A stretch of DNA of 64,000 nt from Enterobacteriaceae bacterium ESL0689 (GCA_029433525.1 JAQTIF010000001.1:124001-188000); one strand, 5' to 3'; shown: positions 1 to 8,373, numbered from the stretch's first letter. A program made the numbers and translations. Notes: a model not told the origin generated them from the sequence alone.

Positions 1-2
1 AA

Positions 3-770
3 TGGCTAGCCGCAATCATACTATTCGCCAGCACCGCGACCTGTTCAGCCGCAGAGCTTCGTGAAAACCAGAGTGTTGATATTTATTTTGCCCGTCATGG
101 TAAAACGTTATTGAATACGTTTGATCGGGTTCAGGGTTGGGTTGATTCTCCGCTTACTGAGGACGGTGTCCATATTGCACGTTGTCTTGGTGAAGGTCTG
201 AAAGGAATTAAGTTTGATAATTTTTATTCCAGTGATGCCGGCCGGCAGCGGGAAACGATGGCTGTCATTCTGAAGCAGGCCGGGATTAATGATTATAAGC
301 TTAATGAGTTAACGGGTCTGCGGGAGGTTTTCTTTGGCGGGTTTGAAGGCGATTTTAATAAAAATATGGTAATAGCAGGTGCTGAAAAGCTGGGGTTAAA
401 AAATGCTGAAGAGATGTACAGCCAGATGAATGCCGGCAACTTATCCATCGTGGATATGACGAACGCACTGGCTGCCGCTGATCCAAAAGGCATAGCCGAA
501 AATTATCAACAGGTCAAAGAACGAACTCAGGCAGCACTAAAAACTATTGTTGACAATGCTAAATTGCGTGGCGATAAAAATGTTCTCGCGATATCTTCTG
601 GCATGGCTATGCAAATCATGATATCTGATTTAACTGATGATGTAGCAAAAAATAAACCATTGCCAAACGCAGCTGTCGTAAAGATCAGCTATAAAAATGG
701 TAAATATACCGTCAGTGAAATCGGCTCAATGAAATATGTTATTGCCGGAAAACAGAAACTCGAAAAATAG
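3..770 (+). CDS. secreted histidine-phosphatase-superfamily protein, 5' end outside the window
   Basis: The reading frame is open from the first complete codon at base 3, so the true start lies before the window. A TTG at 111 is internal, because the catalytic motif lies upstream of it. The first residues in the window (WLAAIILFASTATCSA) look like the end of a Sec signal peptide, with cleavage near CSA-AE, so the protein is probably periplasmic. The motif FARHGKT carries the phosphohistidine-forming His of the histidine phosphatase superfamily, and AGRQRET fits the substrate-binding Arg region. The usual second catalytic His (normally S-H-G) is replaced: the sequence reads AISSGMAM. The protein may therefore be a weak or altered enzyme. 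Substrate unknown. An OprD-type porin gene follows by 59 bases and could be co-transcribed. Confidence 0.75.
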   Translation, partial: WLAAIILFASTATCSAAELRENQSVDIYFARHGKTLLNTFDRVQGWVDSPLTEDGVHIARCLGEGLKGIKFDNFYSSDAGRQRETMAVILKQAGINDYKLNELTGLREVFFGGFEGDFNKNMVIAGAEKLGLKNAEEMYSQMNAGNLSIVDMTNALAAADPKGIAENYQQVKERTQAALKTIVDNAKLRGDKNVLAISSGMAMQIMISDLTDDVAKNKPLPNAAVVKISYKNGKYTVSEIGSMKYVIAGKQKLEK

Positions 771-829
771 CATTATCCATACAGGTATCTCAACCATTGA
801 GTTGGCATCTCATTTACGAGGAAGTAATA

Positions 830-2158
830 ATGAAACGCAATATTATTACTATCATGCTTTTAACGCTTCCAGTTAGCGCCTGGTCCGCAGATAGTCTATC
901 ATCAACGGATCCTGTTGATACGTTACTTGCTGACCCTTTTTTTAGTCAGTCGCATATGACGCTATCATTAAAGAACTACTGGAAATATCTAAAAGAAGAT
1001 GAATTAGAACGCAATACAGTTCATAGTGCATGGGGACAGGGTGTTGCTGTAGATTATCAATCTGGTTACTTTTCTGATATTATTGGCATTGATGCTACTT
1101 ATTATAGCGCAATAAAATTAGGTGCCAGTGATTATTTTAATTCTCGTGGTATACTTTACAATGACGGCACCGGTAATAAAAAAAGCAACGCCTCTGGCTA
1201 TTCTAAACTTGGTCAGCGGAACATTAAAGTAAAATATAAGCTCGGCGATGCTGATCTTAATGCTCGCTGGGGCTGGCATACAATAAAAAGCCTGGGGCCG
1301 CTTTCTAATTCTACTCGCTTGTCGCCAACAACTTATCTCGGCTGGAGTGGTGGTATCAATTATAATGAGTTCACCCTACGTGGTGCTTATGTTGAAAGCT
1401 CTATGGGACGTAACTCACCTGATAAACAACGTTTTCAGACTAATGATGGCCACTATATTAATCATATCACCAGTAGCGAAGCTCAATGGAAAAACGATAT
1501 ATTAAATCTTCAATATGGCTATGGTGAAAGTGATAATTATCTTCGTCGCCATTTATTATTCACTCATATAAAACCATTACAGCAATTAACTATTGGCACA
1601 CAAATTTATGCAACTCATGCTCTGAGTGAATATAAAGCAATGACGGCCAGTAAACGCGATTTTGATAACAATGCCTGGCATTATACGATAGATGCAAAAT
1701 GGCAGGATGAGAACTGGAGTACCAAGTTTGGCATCGGGTATACCGATGCAGAAAAAGCGAATGAAGTCGGTTTCTTCCCCCGTCATCTGAGTAAAAATTC
1801 GCGAGGTACTTTCAATTCAATGGCCTACGCTGGTAGCGACTATATGCGCGATGGTGAGCTATTTCTTGCGAATATATCCGATTATAAGTTGACGCCAGAC
1901 CTGACTGTCGGTCTGATCGGTAACATCGCACAATTTAACTATCGTGGTAATCATGTACGCACGGGTGAAATCAACGTCTTCAGTCGCTGGACACCAACAC
2001 ATCCTTCACTGAAAAATCTGAATGTCTGGGCAATGTTCGGGCCAGGCTGGTCTTATCGTATGCAAGGAAAAACACCGATATTAAACGATGGCGATTATAT
2101 TCGTGCCCACTTTATGGGTGCTGAAGTCATCATTGAATATAAATTCAAATTATTCTAA
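830..2158 (+). CDS. OprD-family outer membrane porin (chitoporin-like)
   Basis: The product is a 442-residue beta-barrel protein. I chose the ATG at 830 because it follows a GAGG ribosome binding site and begins a clean signal peptide (MKRNIITIMLLTLPVSAWSA). A start at 797 would put 11 extra residues in front of it. The mature part shows alternating aromatic/polar strands (YWKYLKEDE, SAWGQGVAVDYQSGYFSD, FSRWTPTHPSLKNLNVW) typical of the OprD/ChiP family. It ends in Phe, the usual signal for the BAM assembly machine. OprD-family porins admit small cationic, sugar or carboxylate substrates; the substrate here cannot be told. The preceding gene encodes a periplasmic phosphatase-like protein, so the pair might handle a phosphorylated nutrient, which is inference. 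A repeat element follows the stop codon. Confidence 0.75.
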   Translation: MKRNIITIMLLTLPVSAWSADSLSSTDPVDTLLADPFFSQSHMTLSLKNYWKYLKEDELERNTVHSAWGQGVAVDYQSGYFSDIIGIDATYYSAIKLGASDYFNSRGILYNDGTGNKKSNASGYSKLGQRNIKVKYKLGDADLNARWGWHTIKSLGPLSNSTRLSPTTYLGWSGGINYNEFTLRGAYVESSMGRNSPDKQRFQTNDGHYINHITSSEAQWKNDILNLQYGYGESDNYLRRHLLFTHIKPLQQLTIGTQIYATHALSEYKAMTASKRDFDNNAWHYTIDAKWQDENWSTKFGIGYTDAEKANEVGFFPRHLSKNSRGTFNSMAYAGSDYMRDGELFLANISDYKLTPDLTVGLIGNIAQFNYRGNHVRTGEINVFSRWTPTHPSLKNLNVWAMFGPGWSYRMQGKTPILNDGDYIRAHFMGAEVIIEYKFKLF

Positions 2159-2182
2159 GCAATCATCATGCTGCCAACAAAA

Positions 2183-2321
2183 TAAGCGCCTGGCCCACCA
2201 GGCGTTATTGACGCAGCCAGTCTGGACTCGGACAGCGCAGAGAAACCGCCACGTACAGGTAGCACGTGAGGATTCAAAGCACTGTCCAGAGCCAGAAATA
2301 GCCTGATGGAATAGGATCTAA
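2183..2321 (+). repeat. interspersed inverted-end repeat, copy A (full length)
   Basis: This intergenic element of about 139 bp lies between the convergent porin and rlmG genes. The left end carries the palindrome CGCCTGGCCCACCAGGCG, followed by TTATTGACGCAGCCAGTCTG. Inside, GGACAG (near 2230) can pair with CTGTCC (near 2282). The right end reads ATAGCCTGATGGAATAGGATC. It aligns over its whole length with the element at 3876-4018. No open reading frame of its own is credible. It is probably a non-autonomous mobile element or a structured RNA element. Confidence 0.8.
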
Positions 2322-2361
2322 CATATCGCGCTGGCGGCATGGATATGATATATCCTGTTGG

Positions 2362-3492
2362 TTAATGTTGTTTACGCACTTTTACTGCTTTCAATATGAC
2401 GAATTTATTATTAACCGCTACGGTTGTACAGTTACGAAATATACGTTTCAGTTTACGAAAATAATCAAGATGGCGATTGCCAACAACATACAATGAACCA
2501 CCATATTGCAGGCTACGATGCGCATCATTAAACATCTGTATCGCGATATGATCAGTAATCGCATGTTGCTGATGAAACGGTGGATTGCAGAGAACAGCGG
2601 TAAATCTATCGGCTTCTATTCCTGATAGCGCATGATTAACCATAAATTCACAGCGTTCAATCGCATTCGGTAAGTTAACCTCAACATTTCGTCGACTGGA
2701 TGCCATCGCCATATACGATTCATCAGTAAACATCACCCTGGCATCAGGATTCAGAGCCAGTGCCTTCAGCCCTATCACACCATTGCCACAACCAAGATCC
2801 ACTATTTCACCCTTAATACCCTGAGGTATATGCGCAAGAAAGAAACGCGCGCCAATATCCAGACGACTTCGCGAGAAAACATTAGCATGATTGTGAATTA
2901 TCCACGGCGTGCCATCCAGTTGCCATTGTTCCATCAAGGGAGCATCAGCAAGTACAGGCGCAGTATATGTACAATAAATGAGTCGTGCTTTTTTCCATGC
3001 CAGAGAAGTTGTCGTTGTACCCAGGATCCGCTCAAATAATGCCAGCGTAGAGTGGTGCACATCGCGCGCTTTCGCTGCAGCAATAATGCGGGTTTTTGCC
3101 GTGACTACGCTACGCAGGGCACGTAATTGCTGCTCCAGCAGGGCCAACTGTTTCGGTACTTTAATCAGTACCAGCGCTGGTGCAGACGGTAATGTTTCCA
3201 GGCTGTCCAGCAAATGCACATCTTGTTCAGCAATCCCATTCATTCGTAAATTATGGCCGGTTGCCAGTTGGGAGATATAGGAATCGCTGATGCTGATCGG
3301 GTTCTTTTTCGCTAACGCACAGGCCAGCGCACCGAAATTATCATTAAAGATCAATGTCAGGCCATCAATATTATCTGCCTGACTAAGCAGGTATTGATCC
3401 GCCGCATCCCATGCCTGAAGACTCTCCTCGTGTACACCAGGCGGAAACCGCTCTAAAGTGAATTGTTCGCCATTTAACTCTGTCTGCCCCAT
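2362..3492 (-). CDS. rlmG: 23S rRNA (guanine-1835-N2)-methyltransferase
   Basis: The 376 residues match RlmG (YgjO), which in E. coli is 378 residues and uses S-adenosylmethionine to methylate G1835 of 23S rRNA. The family's two-domain layout is visible: a degenerate N-terminal methyltransferase-like half (about 1-190) and a catalytic C-terminal half with the SAM motif [12 protein letters not shown] and the catalytic NPPFHQQH. The N-terminus ([12 protein letters not shown]) matches the E. coli protein, supporting the ATG at 3490-3492. In E. coli rlmG lies several genes from yqjA, and the intervening uxaCA/exuTR-type genes are absent here. The gene is intact and monocistronic. Confidence 0.93.
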   Translation of the reverse strand: MGQTELNGEQFTLERFPPGVHEESLQAWDAADQYLLSQADNIDGLTLIFNDNFGALACALAKKNPISISDSYISQLATGHNLRMNGIAEQDVHLLDSLETLPSAPALVLIKVPKQLALLEQQLRALRSVVTAKTRIIAAAKARDVHHSTLALFERILGTTTTSLAWKKARLIYCTYTAPVLADAPLMEQWQLDGTPWIIHNHANVFSRSRLDIGARFFLAHIPQGIKGEIVDLGCGNGVIGLKALALNPDARVMFTDESYMAMASSRRNVEVNLPNAIERCEFMVNHALSGIEADRFTAVLCNPPFHQQHAITDHIAIQMFNDAHRSLQYGGSLYVVGNRHLDYFRKLKRIFRNCTTVAVNNKFVILKAVKVRKQH

Positions 3493-3660
3493 GCCCCCTC
3501 CGCAATATCAGGATTCGCGCGTGTTATCGCTCAATTATCCGGATAAGTAAACTTTTTTCACTTATCAGTAATAATGCCTCTCATTGAGTGCATCAGAAAA
3601 TCAGCGGTTATCAGCAAGATAAATGCGATCATATTTCAGTCAGGAGCCATACGTATCAGG

Positions 3661-3703
3661 ATCAAAATGGCAAGAAAAATAGGCCGATGGGCCAGGCGCT
3701 AAG
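3661..3703 (+). repeat. interspersed repeat, right-end fragment (copy C)
   Basis: Only the right part of the element is present: AAAATGGCAAG, then ATAGGCCGATGGGCCAGGCGCTAAG. Its terminal GGGCCAGGCGCT is the reverse complement of AGCGCCTGGCCC at the left end of copy A, which shows that the family has inverted ends. Confidence 0.65.
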
Positions 3704-3875
3704 TAAGCCAGTATCTATAGTGTCAGCCAGTGTAAAAAGGCTCGCTACTGCTCTGTATAAACAGCAAAATCATTGATTAACAAGCTATAATTCTTTTACC
3801 GAAAATTGATTTTTTTTGTTACAATTAACAGCATTTTTTATTCTGAAAGTGAGAATTTTTTTATTCATACACTCT

Positions 3876-4018
3876 CTAAGAGCCGCCTGGCTCGCCAGGC
3901 GTTATTGACGCAGCCAGTCTGGACATGGGCAGCGCGGAGAAACCGCAGCGTACACCTGGTACGTAAGGATTTCGGGCACTGCCCAAGGCTAGAATAGCCT
4001 AATGGGCCAGACTCTAAG
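3876..4018 (+). repeat. interspersed inverted-end repeat, copy B (full length)
   Basis: This is the best preserved copy, 143 bp. The left end is CTAAGAGCCGCCTGGC and the right end is GGGCCAGACTCTAAG, which are imperfect inverted repeats of each other. Inside, GGGCAG (3928-3933) pairs with CTGCCC, and CGTAC with GTACG around 3949-3964. Copy A has GGACAG/CTGTCC at the first pairing, a compensatory change that keeps the stem. It ends 68 bp before yqjA and may influence its expression. Confidence 0.8.
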
Positions 4019-4086
4019 CAGGGATTGGTCAATACTTATTGATAGAGACCATAATCTAATAAAAATTGATGTACCAGGAACCGTAA

Positions 4087-4749
4087 ATGGAACTATTAAC
4101 CCAATTATTGAATGCCATGTGGAGCCAGGATTATGAAACCCTCGCCAATCCGGCCGTACTAGGCACATTATATTTCATATTATTTAGTATTTTATTCCTT
4201 GAAAACGGCCTGCTTCCTGCTGCTTTTTTACCAGGGGATAGTTTGTTAGTCCTCACAGGTGTCCTGATTGCCAAAGGTGCGATGGGTTTTCCACAAACTG
4301 TGCTATTACTGGCGGTATCAGCCAGCCTGGGATGCTGGCTCAGTTACATCCAGGGGCGCTGGTTAGGAAACACGCGCATTGTACAAAAATGGCTCTCACA
4401 TCTGCCATCGCAATATCACCAGCGAGCGCATAATTTATTCCATAAGCATGGTCTCTCCGCCTTACTGATAGGCCGTTTTATTGCCTTTGTTAGGACACTG
4501 TTACCAACCATTGCCGGGCTTTCCGGGCTGAATAACGCTCGCTTTCAGTTTTTTAACTGGATAAGCGGCTTGCTATGGGTTCTGATTTTAACTTCGCTGG
4601 GTTACCTGCTGGGAATATCCCCGATATTCCAGAAATATGAAGAGCAACTGATGTCTGGCCTGATGTTACTGCCAGTTATATTGCTGGTTTTTGGTTTTCT
4701 TGGATCATTAGTCGTTTTATGGAAGAAAAAATACCGGGATCGCCATTGA
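4087..4749 (+). CDS. yqjA: DedA-family inner membrane protein
   Basis: The product has 220 residues, the length of E. coli YqjA. DedA/VTT-family proteins help recycle the undecaprenyl-phosphate carrier and maintain the proton-motive force. The sequence shows several hydrophobic spans, the early [16 protein letters not shown] motif, and the conserved loop [20 protein letters not shown] with the essential Arg residues and Pro. The ATG at 4087 has AGGA about eight bases upstream. In E. coli yqjA is followed by mzrA; here a decayed mzrA begins two bases after the stop. Confidence 0.9.
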   Translation: MELLTQLLNAMWSQDYETLANPAVLGTLYFILFSILFLENGLLPAAFLPGDSLLVLTGVLIAKGAMGFPQTVLLLAVSASLGCWLSYIQGRWLGNTRIVQKWLSHLPSQYHQRAHNLFHKHGLSALLIGRFIAFVRTLLPTIAGLSGLNNARFQFFNWISGLLWVLILTSLGYLLGISPIFQKYEEQLMSGLMLLPVILLVFGFLGSLVVLWKKKYRDRH

Positions 4750-4751
4750 GG

Positions 4752-5003
4752 ATGACGGCTCAGCGGCTTTCTGTGCACTATGACGGGCTGGTTACTGATA
4801 AGGCTTATGCCGCAACAGCATGAACCCGCATGGCTTATTCATAGTGCCAGCATACCCGATGATTTTCCGTCTGATATCAGACTGAGGTTAATCATATTTA
4901 CTTTACAAGCATCATCGCCAAAGAAGTCCTGTATCACGCCTTGCAATGGGGCGCTATCCTTGCTTTACTGAAGGATGAAAAACATACTGGCAGCATGGGG
5001 TGA
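4752..5003 (+). pseudogene. mzrA: decayed mzrA (CpxA-EnvZ connector) remnant
   Basis: In E. coli mzrA lies directly between yqjA and yqjC and encodes a 127-residue inner membrane protein linking the CpxA and EnvZ sensor kinases. Here that position has no intact frame. One frame (from 4780) contains MPQQHEPAWLIHSASIPDDF, like the post-membrane part of MzrA (an RQQE stretch, then MPDGF). A different frame (from 4893) contains AKEVLYHAL, then GAILALL, like the MzrA C-terminal half (AKAVL, then HGYIIAQ). The two parts are in different frames and the N-terminal part is also interrupted. The comparison is from memory of the E. coli protein. The following 5004-5179 shows nothing further. Confidence 0.55.
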
Positions 5004-5179
5004 GTCTCGGCGGGAAAAGTCACTCAGGCTGGATAATTACCTTCTATCCTGAGTAGTACCACGCAATCTGGTGGTTTCTCATTTTCATGGCTATGATTAA
5101 GAGCACAAAAGCTATCGGGATGTCATTGCTCAGCCAGATTTTTCCTGCCATTGCTTTCACCTGATGAAAGGTTGTATCC

Positions 5180-5491
5180 ATGAAATATCATATTGCTTTA
5201 ATTCTGATTTTAACTTCACTGAGTTCCTCTGTTTTTGCTACTTCGTCTTGTCAGGAAAAAGAGCAGAATATCCAGCGAGAAATCAGGTATGCAAAAGAAC
5301 ATGATAACCAGAAACGTATTGATGGGCTGAATATTGCCTTACGCGAAATGAAAGCTCATTGTCATCACGGGGCGCTTAAAGCCGAACATCAGCAAAAAAT
5401 GACTAAACATCAACAGGAAATAACTAAACATCAGCGTAAACTCAATGAAGCACAGCAGGAACTGAAAAAATCTGAGTCATATGATGACTAA
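5180..5491 (+). CDS. yqjC: DUF1090 periplasmic protein
   Basis: The 103-residue product starts with a signal peptide (MKYHIALILILTSLSSSVFA) and continues as a charged, helical, probably coiled-coil protein. It has the DUF1090 pattern: a conserved CQEKEQNIQREI, then RIDGLNIALREMKAHC, then lysine/glutamine-rich heptads (QQKMTKHQQEITKHQRKLNE). It is shorter than E. coli YqjC (about 122 residues), mainly by fewer C-terminal heptads. Function unknown; the gene travels with yqjD-yqjE-yqjK, which are stress-related membrane proteins. The ATG at 5180 is preceded by GAAAGG. Confidence 0.85.
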   Translation: MKYHIALILILTSLSSSVFATSSCQEKEQNIQREIRYAKEHDNQKRIDGLNIALREMKAHCHHGALKAEHQQKMTKHQQEITKHQRKLNEAQQELKKSESYDD

Positions 5492-5536
5492 CAACATACT
5501 GATTACATTAATGTAACTACATTAGCGGAGAGAAAA

Positions 5537-5842
5537 ATGCCTAAAGATAACGTCACTGACAGTTTACGTGCAGAGCTGAAAAATCTGGCGGATACCCTGG
5601 AAGAGGTGCTGAATACTTCCACAGATAAATCGAAAGAAGAAATGGATAAGCTGCGTAGCAAAGCGGAAAACACACTGAAAGAGACGCGTCTCCGTCTGGG
5701 TGAAACGGGTGATGCACTGCTCAAAAAAACCCGTGAACAGGCAGCTCGCGCCGACGAATATGTCCATGAAAATCCGTGGACAGGCATCGGTATTGGCGCA
5801 ACCGCCGGGCTGCTATTGGGTATTCTGTTGACACGCCGTTAA
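5537..5842 (+). CDS. yqjD: ElaB/YqjD-family membrane-anchored ribosome-binding protein
   Basis: The 101 residues match E. coli YqjD in length and layout. Residues 1-80 form a long amphipathic helix rich in Leu, Glu and Lys (DUF883). A single C-terminal transmembrane segment (GIGIGATAGLLLGILL) ends in two Arg. In E. coli, YqjD binds ribosomes and docks them at the inner membrane in stationary phase. A GGAGAG ribosome binding site precedes the ATG. yqjE follows after two bases, so translation is probably coupled. Confidence 0.92.
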   Translation: MPKDNVTDSLRAELKNLADTLEEVLNTSTDKSKEEMDKLRSKAENTLKETRLRLGETGDALLKKTREQAARADEYVHENPWTGIGIGATAGLLLGILLTRR

Positions 5843-5844
5843 TT

Positions 5845-6243
5845 ATGAGAAATTGTCAACAGACACCAGGTTCAGACAAAAGCATTTTCGCTATTGGCCA
5901 GCGGATACTGACATTACTGGTTGAAATGGTGGAAACACGTTTGCGTCTGGCCGTCGTGGAACTGGAGGATGAGAAAGTCCATGTCCTCCAGTTGTTGCTG
6001 ATGCTGGGATTGACACTGCTATTTACTATGTTCGGTCTGATGAGCTTATTAGTGTTAATTATCTGGGTTATCGATCCGTCATATCGGTTATATGCAGCCA
6101 TAGCGGCCACCGCTGTGTTATTACTTGCTGCTTTAATATGTGCGATATGGACGCTACGCAAAGCGCGTCGTTCGACGTTTTTACGCCTGACACGCACTGA
6201 GCTGGCTAAAGATCGCGCTTTACTGAAGAGTGAACAGCAATGA
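5845..6243 (+). CDS. yqjE: Phage holin-like inner membrane protein YqjE
   Basis: I place the start at ATG 5845, two bases after the yqjD stop. This gives 132 residues, against about 134 in E. coli, and the E. coli-like N-terminus GKSxxxIGQRI. A start at 5776 would overlap yqjD. Two hydrophobic segments (about residues 46-70 and 80-100) flank a short loop, preceded by the conserved VEMVETRLRLAVVELEDEK. The family is annotated as holin superfamily III-like, but no lytic role is known. Its last four bases overlap the start of yqjK. Confidence 0.9.
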   Translation: MRNCQQTPGSDKSIFAIGQRILTLLVEMVETRLRLAVVELEDEKVHVLQLLLMLGLTLLFTMFGLMSLLVLIIWVIDPSYRLYAAIAATAVLLLAALICAIWTLRKARRSTFLRLTRTELAKDRALLKSEQQ

Positions 6244-6527
6244 GTCATCCGCAGACTCGTGAGCAACGCAAGGCGTATCTTTTATACCAAATCCAGCAAC
6301 AACGGCTGGATTTAACGGCCTGTCATCGTGACTGGCTGGCCGCGACAGCAAGATTAAATCATCGCTGGCAGATGCTTCAGCGTTTTCGCTTATGGGTGAT
6401 AGCGGGGAGTAGTGTCATGGCCATATGGTCAATCCGTCATCCCCGCTTTTTACTTCGCTGGACAAAACGGGGGGTAGCTGTCTGGAGTAGCTGGCGAATA
6501 GTGAAAAAGCTGATACGTCAGGGATAG
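6240..6527 (+). CDS. yqjK: YqjK-like protein
   Basis: The 95-residue product is translated from an ATG overlapping the yqjE stop (ATGA). It matches E. coli YqjK (99 residues) through QIQQQRLDL near the N-terminus, the central GSSVMAIWSIRHP and the C-terminal WSSWRIVKKL. It is basic, with one weakly hydrophobic segment around residues 58-75. Function unknown. It is the last gene of the yqjC-D-E-K run; E. coli yqjF and yqjG, which follow there, are not present. Confidence 0.88.
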   Translation: MSHPQTREQRKAYLLYQIQQQRLDLTACHRDWLAATARLNHRWQMLQRFRLWVIAGSSVMAIWSIRHPRFLLRWTKRGVAVWSSWRIVKKLIRQG

Positions 6528-6569
6528 CCTGCTACTTATCCCATCAGCTTTTATGGTTGTGTTTCATCA

Positions 6570-6663
6570 CAGATGATATGGAGAAAGCGCAACGTACCCG
6601 GACAGGTAACCATTTCACGCACTGTCCGGACAAAAATGGCAAATAAAATCACCCTGACAGGAA
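6570..6663 (+). repeat. degenerate interspersed repeat, copy D
   Basis: The element is diverged but recognisable: GGAGAAAGCGCAACGTAC, then CCGGACAG pairing with CTGTCCGG (near 6620), then AAAAATGGCAAATAAAAT. The internal stem is kept although the ends are lost. Confidence 0.55.
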
Positions 6664-6703
6664 AATTCCTGATAACGGGTCATCAAAAATAAGGATAAAA
6701 CAA

Positions 6704-7090
6704 ATGAATTGGTATTTGAAGGTACTTAGGAATTATATTGGATTCAGTGGTCGCGCAAGTCGTATGGAATTCTGGATGTATACACTGATAACAACGATTA
6801 TCTCTATTATTATCATGATCCTTGATACTACATTGTTCGACTGGCAGCCGCTCACTGATACGCTTTATGGTACGATGTTTTCGTGGGGTCCACTACTTTC
6901 AATTTACATCTTGTTAACCTTCTTACCTAATCTGGCGCTATCATTTCGCCGTTTACATGATACTGATCATTCAGCGTGGTGGCTACTGATATCCCTCGTA
7001 CCACTCGTTGGCGGTATTGTCCTGCTTGTATTCTATTGCCTGCCTGGTACACAAGGCGACAATCGTTTTGGCCCTGATCCCAAGGTCTGA
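6704..7090 (+). CDS. DUF805 inner membrane protein, copy 1
   Basis: The 128-residue product has the DUF805 (YhaH/YhaI) layout. An N-terminal NWYLKVLRNYIGFSGRASRMEFW motif leads into four hydrophobic spans. The conserved LALSFRRLHDTDHSAWW comes before the last two, and the end is FYCLPGTQGDNRFGPDP. The family's function is unknown. In E. coli yhaH lies a few genes after yqjK, so the position is conserved. Everything after about base 6780 is nearly identical to copy 2, while the first 25 codons differ, as expected if copy 2 arose by unequal crossing-over. Confidence 0.9.
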   Translation: MNWYLKVLRNYIGFSGRASRMEFWMYTLITTIISIIIMILDTTLFDWQPLTDTLYGTMFSWGPLLSIYILLTFLPNLALSFRRLHDTDHSAWWLLISLVPLVGGIVLLVFYCLPGTQGDNRFGPDPKV

Positions 7091-7274
7091 GTCATGAATG
7101 TTAATGACAGTGACTGATACCTTTTTACCATAAAAGGAATCAATCACTGTCAGATATTCTGTTAACTGAATCAGTATACATAAACGAATATCTCAGAAAT
7201 TTATTGTTAATTAATTTTGTATTTACTGTTTCAAATTTATTCAAAAATAACTTATCAGAAACATCACATTCATT

Positions 7275-7310
7275 AATGACCCTATTTTTCTTCTAAAAAA
7301 TAGGGTCATT
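7275..7310 (+). terminator. hairpin terminator after DUF805 copy 1
   Basis: This is a perfect 15-bp inverted repeat, AATGACCCTATTTTT and AAAAATAGGGTCATT, with a six-base loop, followed by ATTATTTTTA. The sequence is AT-rich at the loop end and may work in both directions. It lies 185 bp after the stop codon. Confidence 0.6.
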
Positions 7311-7439
7311 ATTATTTTTAACTTATATCTGACAAAATCATATTCAGTAATCTAATATGACGATAGTATTGCTCTCGCTTTTTACTGCGCTGGACAAAAC
7401 GGTGCCATAGCTGGCAATGAATGAAAAAAATGATACCTC

Positions 7440-7600
7440 AGGGATAGCCTGATGCCTGTTTCATCAGGTATTATAATATTGCACCACAGGCTATGTGGGT
7501 AAACCGCAACGAATCTGGGCAGCCGAGAATTTCACTCCTCGCCTTGGGGAAAAATGGCAAGTAAAGTAACTCTGACGGGAGACATTCCCGATAACGGGTT
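7440..7600 (+). repeat. degenerate interspersed repeat, copy E
   Basis: The region contains GTGGGTAAACCGCAACG, CTGGGCAGCC, AAAAATGGCAAGTAAAGTA and a small hairpin CCTGATG/CATCAGG. It is a diverged member of the family at 2183 and 3876, copied again at 8374-8534 by the tandem duplication. The rest of the gap 7091-7623 holds the terminator and no gene. Confidence 0.5.
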
Positions 7601-7623
7601 ATTAATAATAAGGATAAAGAAAA

Positions 7624-8010
7624 ATGCATTGGTATTTTAAAGCACTCAGGAATTATGCCGTATTCAGTGGTCGCGCAAGCCGCATGGAATACTGGATGTA
7701 TACACTGATAACAACGATTATCTCTATCATTATCATGATCCTTGATATTACATTGTTCGACTGGCAGCCGCTCACTGATACGCTTTATGGTACGAGGTTT
7801 TCGTGGGGTCCACTACTTTCAATTTACATCTTGTTAACCTTCTTACCTAATCTGGCGCTATCATTTCGCCGTTTACATGATACTGATCATTCAGCGTGGT
7901 GGCTACTGATATCCCTCGTACCACTCGTTGGCGGTATTGTCCTGCTTGTATTCTATTGCCTGCCTGGTACACAAGGCGACAATCGTTTTGGCCCTGATCC
8001 CAAGGTCTGA
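7624..8010 (+). CDS. DUF805 inner membrane protein, copy 2
   Basis: The 128 residues match copy 1 almost perfectly from WMYTL onward. The start MHWYFKALRNYAVFSGRASR differs, and at DNA level the stretch GCAAGCCGCATGGAATACTG matches copy 3. The gene is therefore a hybrid of a copy 3-type 5' end and a copy 1-type body. It is intact, with the same four-span DUF805 layout. An AAGGATAAAG sequence precedes the ATG, as in copies 1 and 3, so the upstream control sequence was duplicated with it. Confidence 0.9.
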   Translation: MHWYFKALRNYAVFSGRASRMEYWMYTLITTIISIIIMILDITLFDWQPLTDTLYGTRFSWGPLLSIYILLTFLPNLALSFRRLHDTDHSAWWLLISLVPLVGGIVLLVFYCLPGTQGDNRFGPDPKV

Positions 8011-8194
8011 GTCATGAATGTTAATGACAGTGACTGATACCTTTTTACCATAAAAGGAATCAATCACTGTCAGATATTCTGTTAACTAAATCAGTATACA
8101 TAAACGAATATCTCAGAAATTTATTGTTAATTAATTTTGTATTTACTGTTTCAAATTTATTCAAAAATAACTTATCAGAAACATCACATTCATT

Positions 8195-8230
8195 AATGAC
8201 CCTATTTTTCTTCTAAAAAATAGGGTCATT
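8195..8230 (+). terminator. hairpin terminator after DUF805 copy 2
   Basis: This is an exact copy of the 15-bp hairpin at 7275-7310, carried by the tandem duplication. Confidence 0.6.
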
Positions 8231-8373
8231 ATTATTTTTAACTTATATCTGACAAAATCATATTCAGTAATCTAATATGACGATAGTATTGCTCTCGCTT
8301 TTTACTGCGCTGGACAAAATGGTGCCATAGCTGTCTGGAATAGCTGGCAATGAATGAAAAAAATGATACCTCA

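Larger units (their letters stand above)
3493..4086. other. 594-bp intergenic gap with two repeat copies
   Basis: This gap separates rlmG from yqjA. It holds a partial repeat (3661-3703) and a full repeat (3876-4018), and otherwise AT-rich sequence that should carry the divergent promoters of both genes. Short open frames here are made from repeat sequence and have no protein-like features. Confidence 0.6.
6781..7700 (+). repeat. tandem duplication, unit 1 (920 bp)
   Basis: The unit runs from inside DUF805 copy 1 (TACACTGATAAC) through the intergenic region to the same point inside copy 2. Unit 2 (7701-8634) starts with the same sequence. The two are nearly identical through the gene, the hairpin and the intergenic repeat; unit 2 has a 14-base insertion near 8330. 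The boundary falls in the conserved GAATACTGGATGTAT. Confidence 0.85.

Noticed and set aside
2088-2306. Short plus-strand open frame sharing the peptide ALLTQPVWT with another at 3806-3997
   Set aside because: Both frames run through copies A and B of the intergenic repeat; the shared peptide comes from shared repeat DNA. There is no ribosome binding site or domain.
2183-4018. Identification of the repeats as ERIC sequences
   Set aside because: Size is similar to ERIC (about 127 bp), but the ends and core (GGAGAAACCGCAGCGTACA, AAAATGGCAAGTAAAATAG) do not match the ERIC consensus as I recall it.
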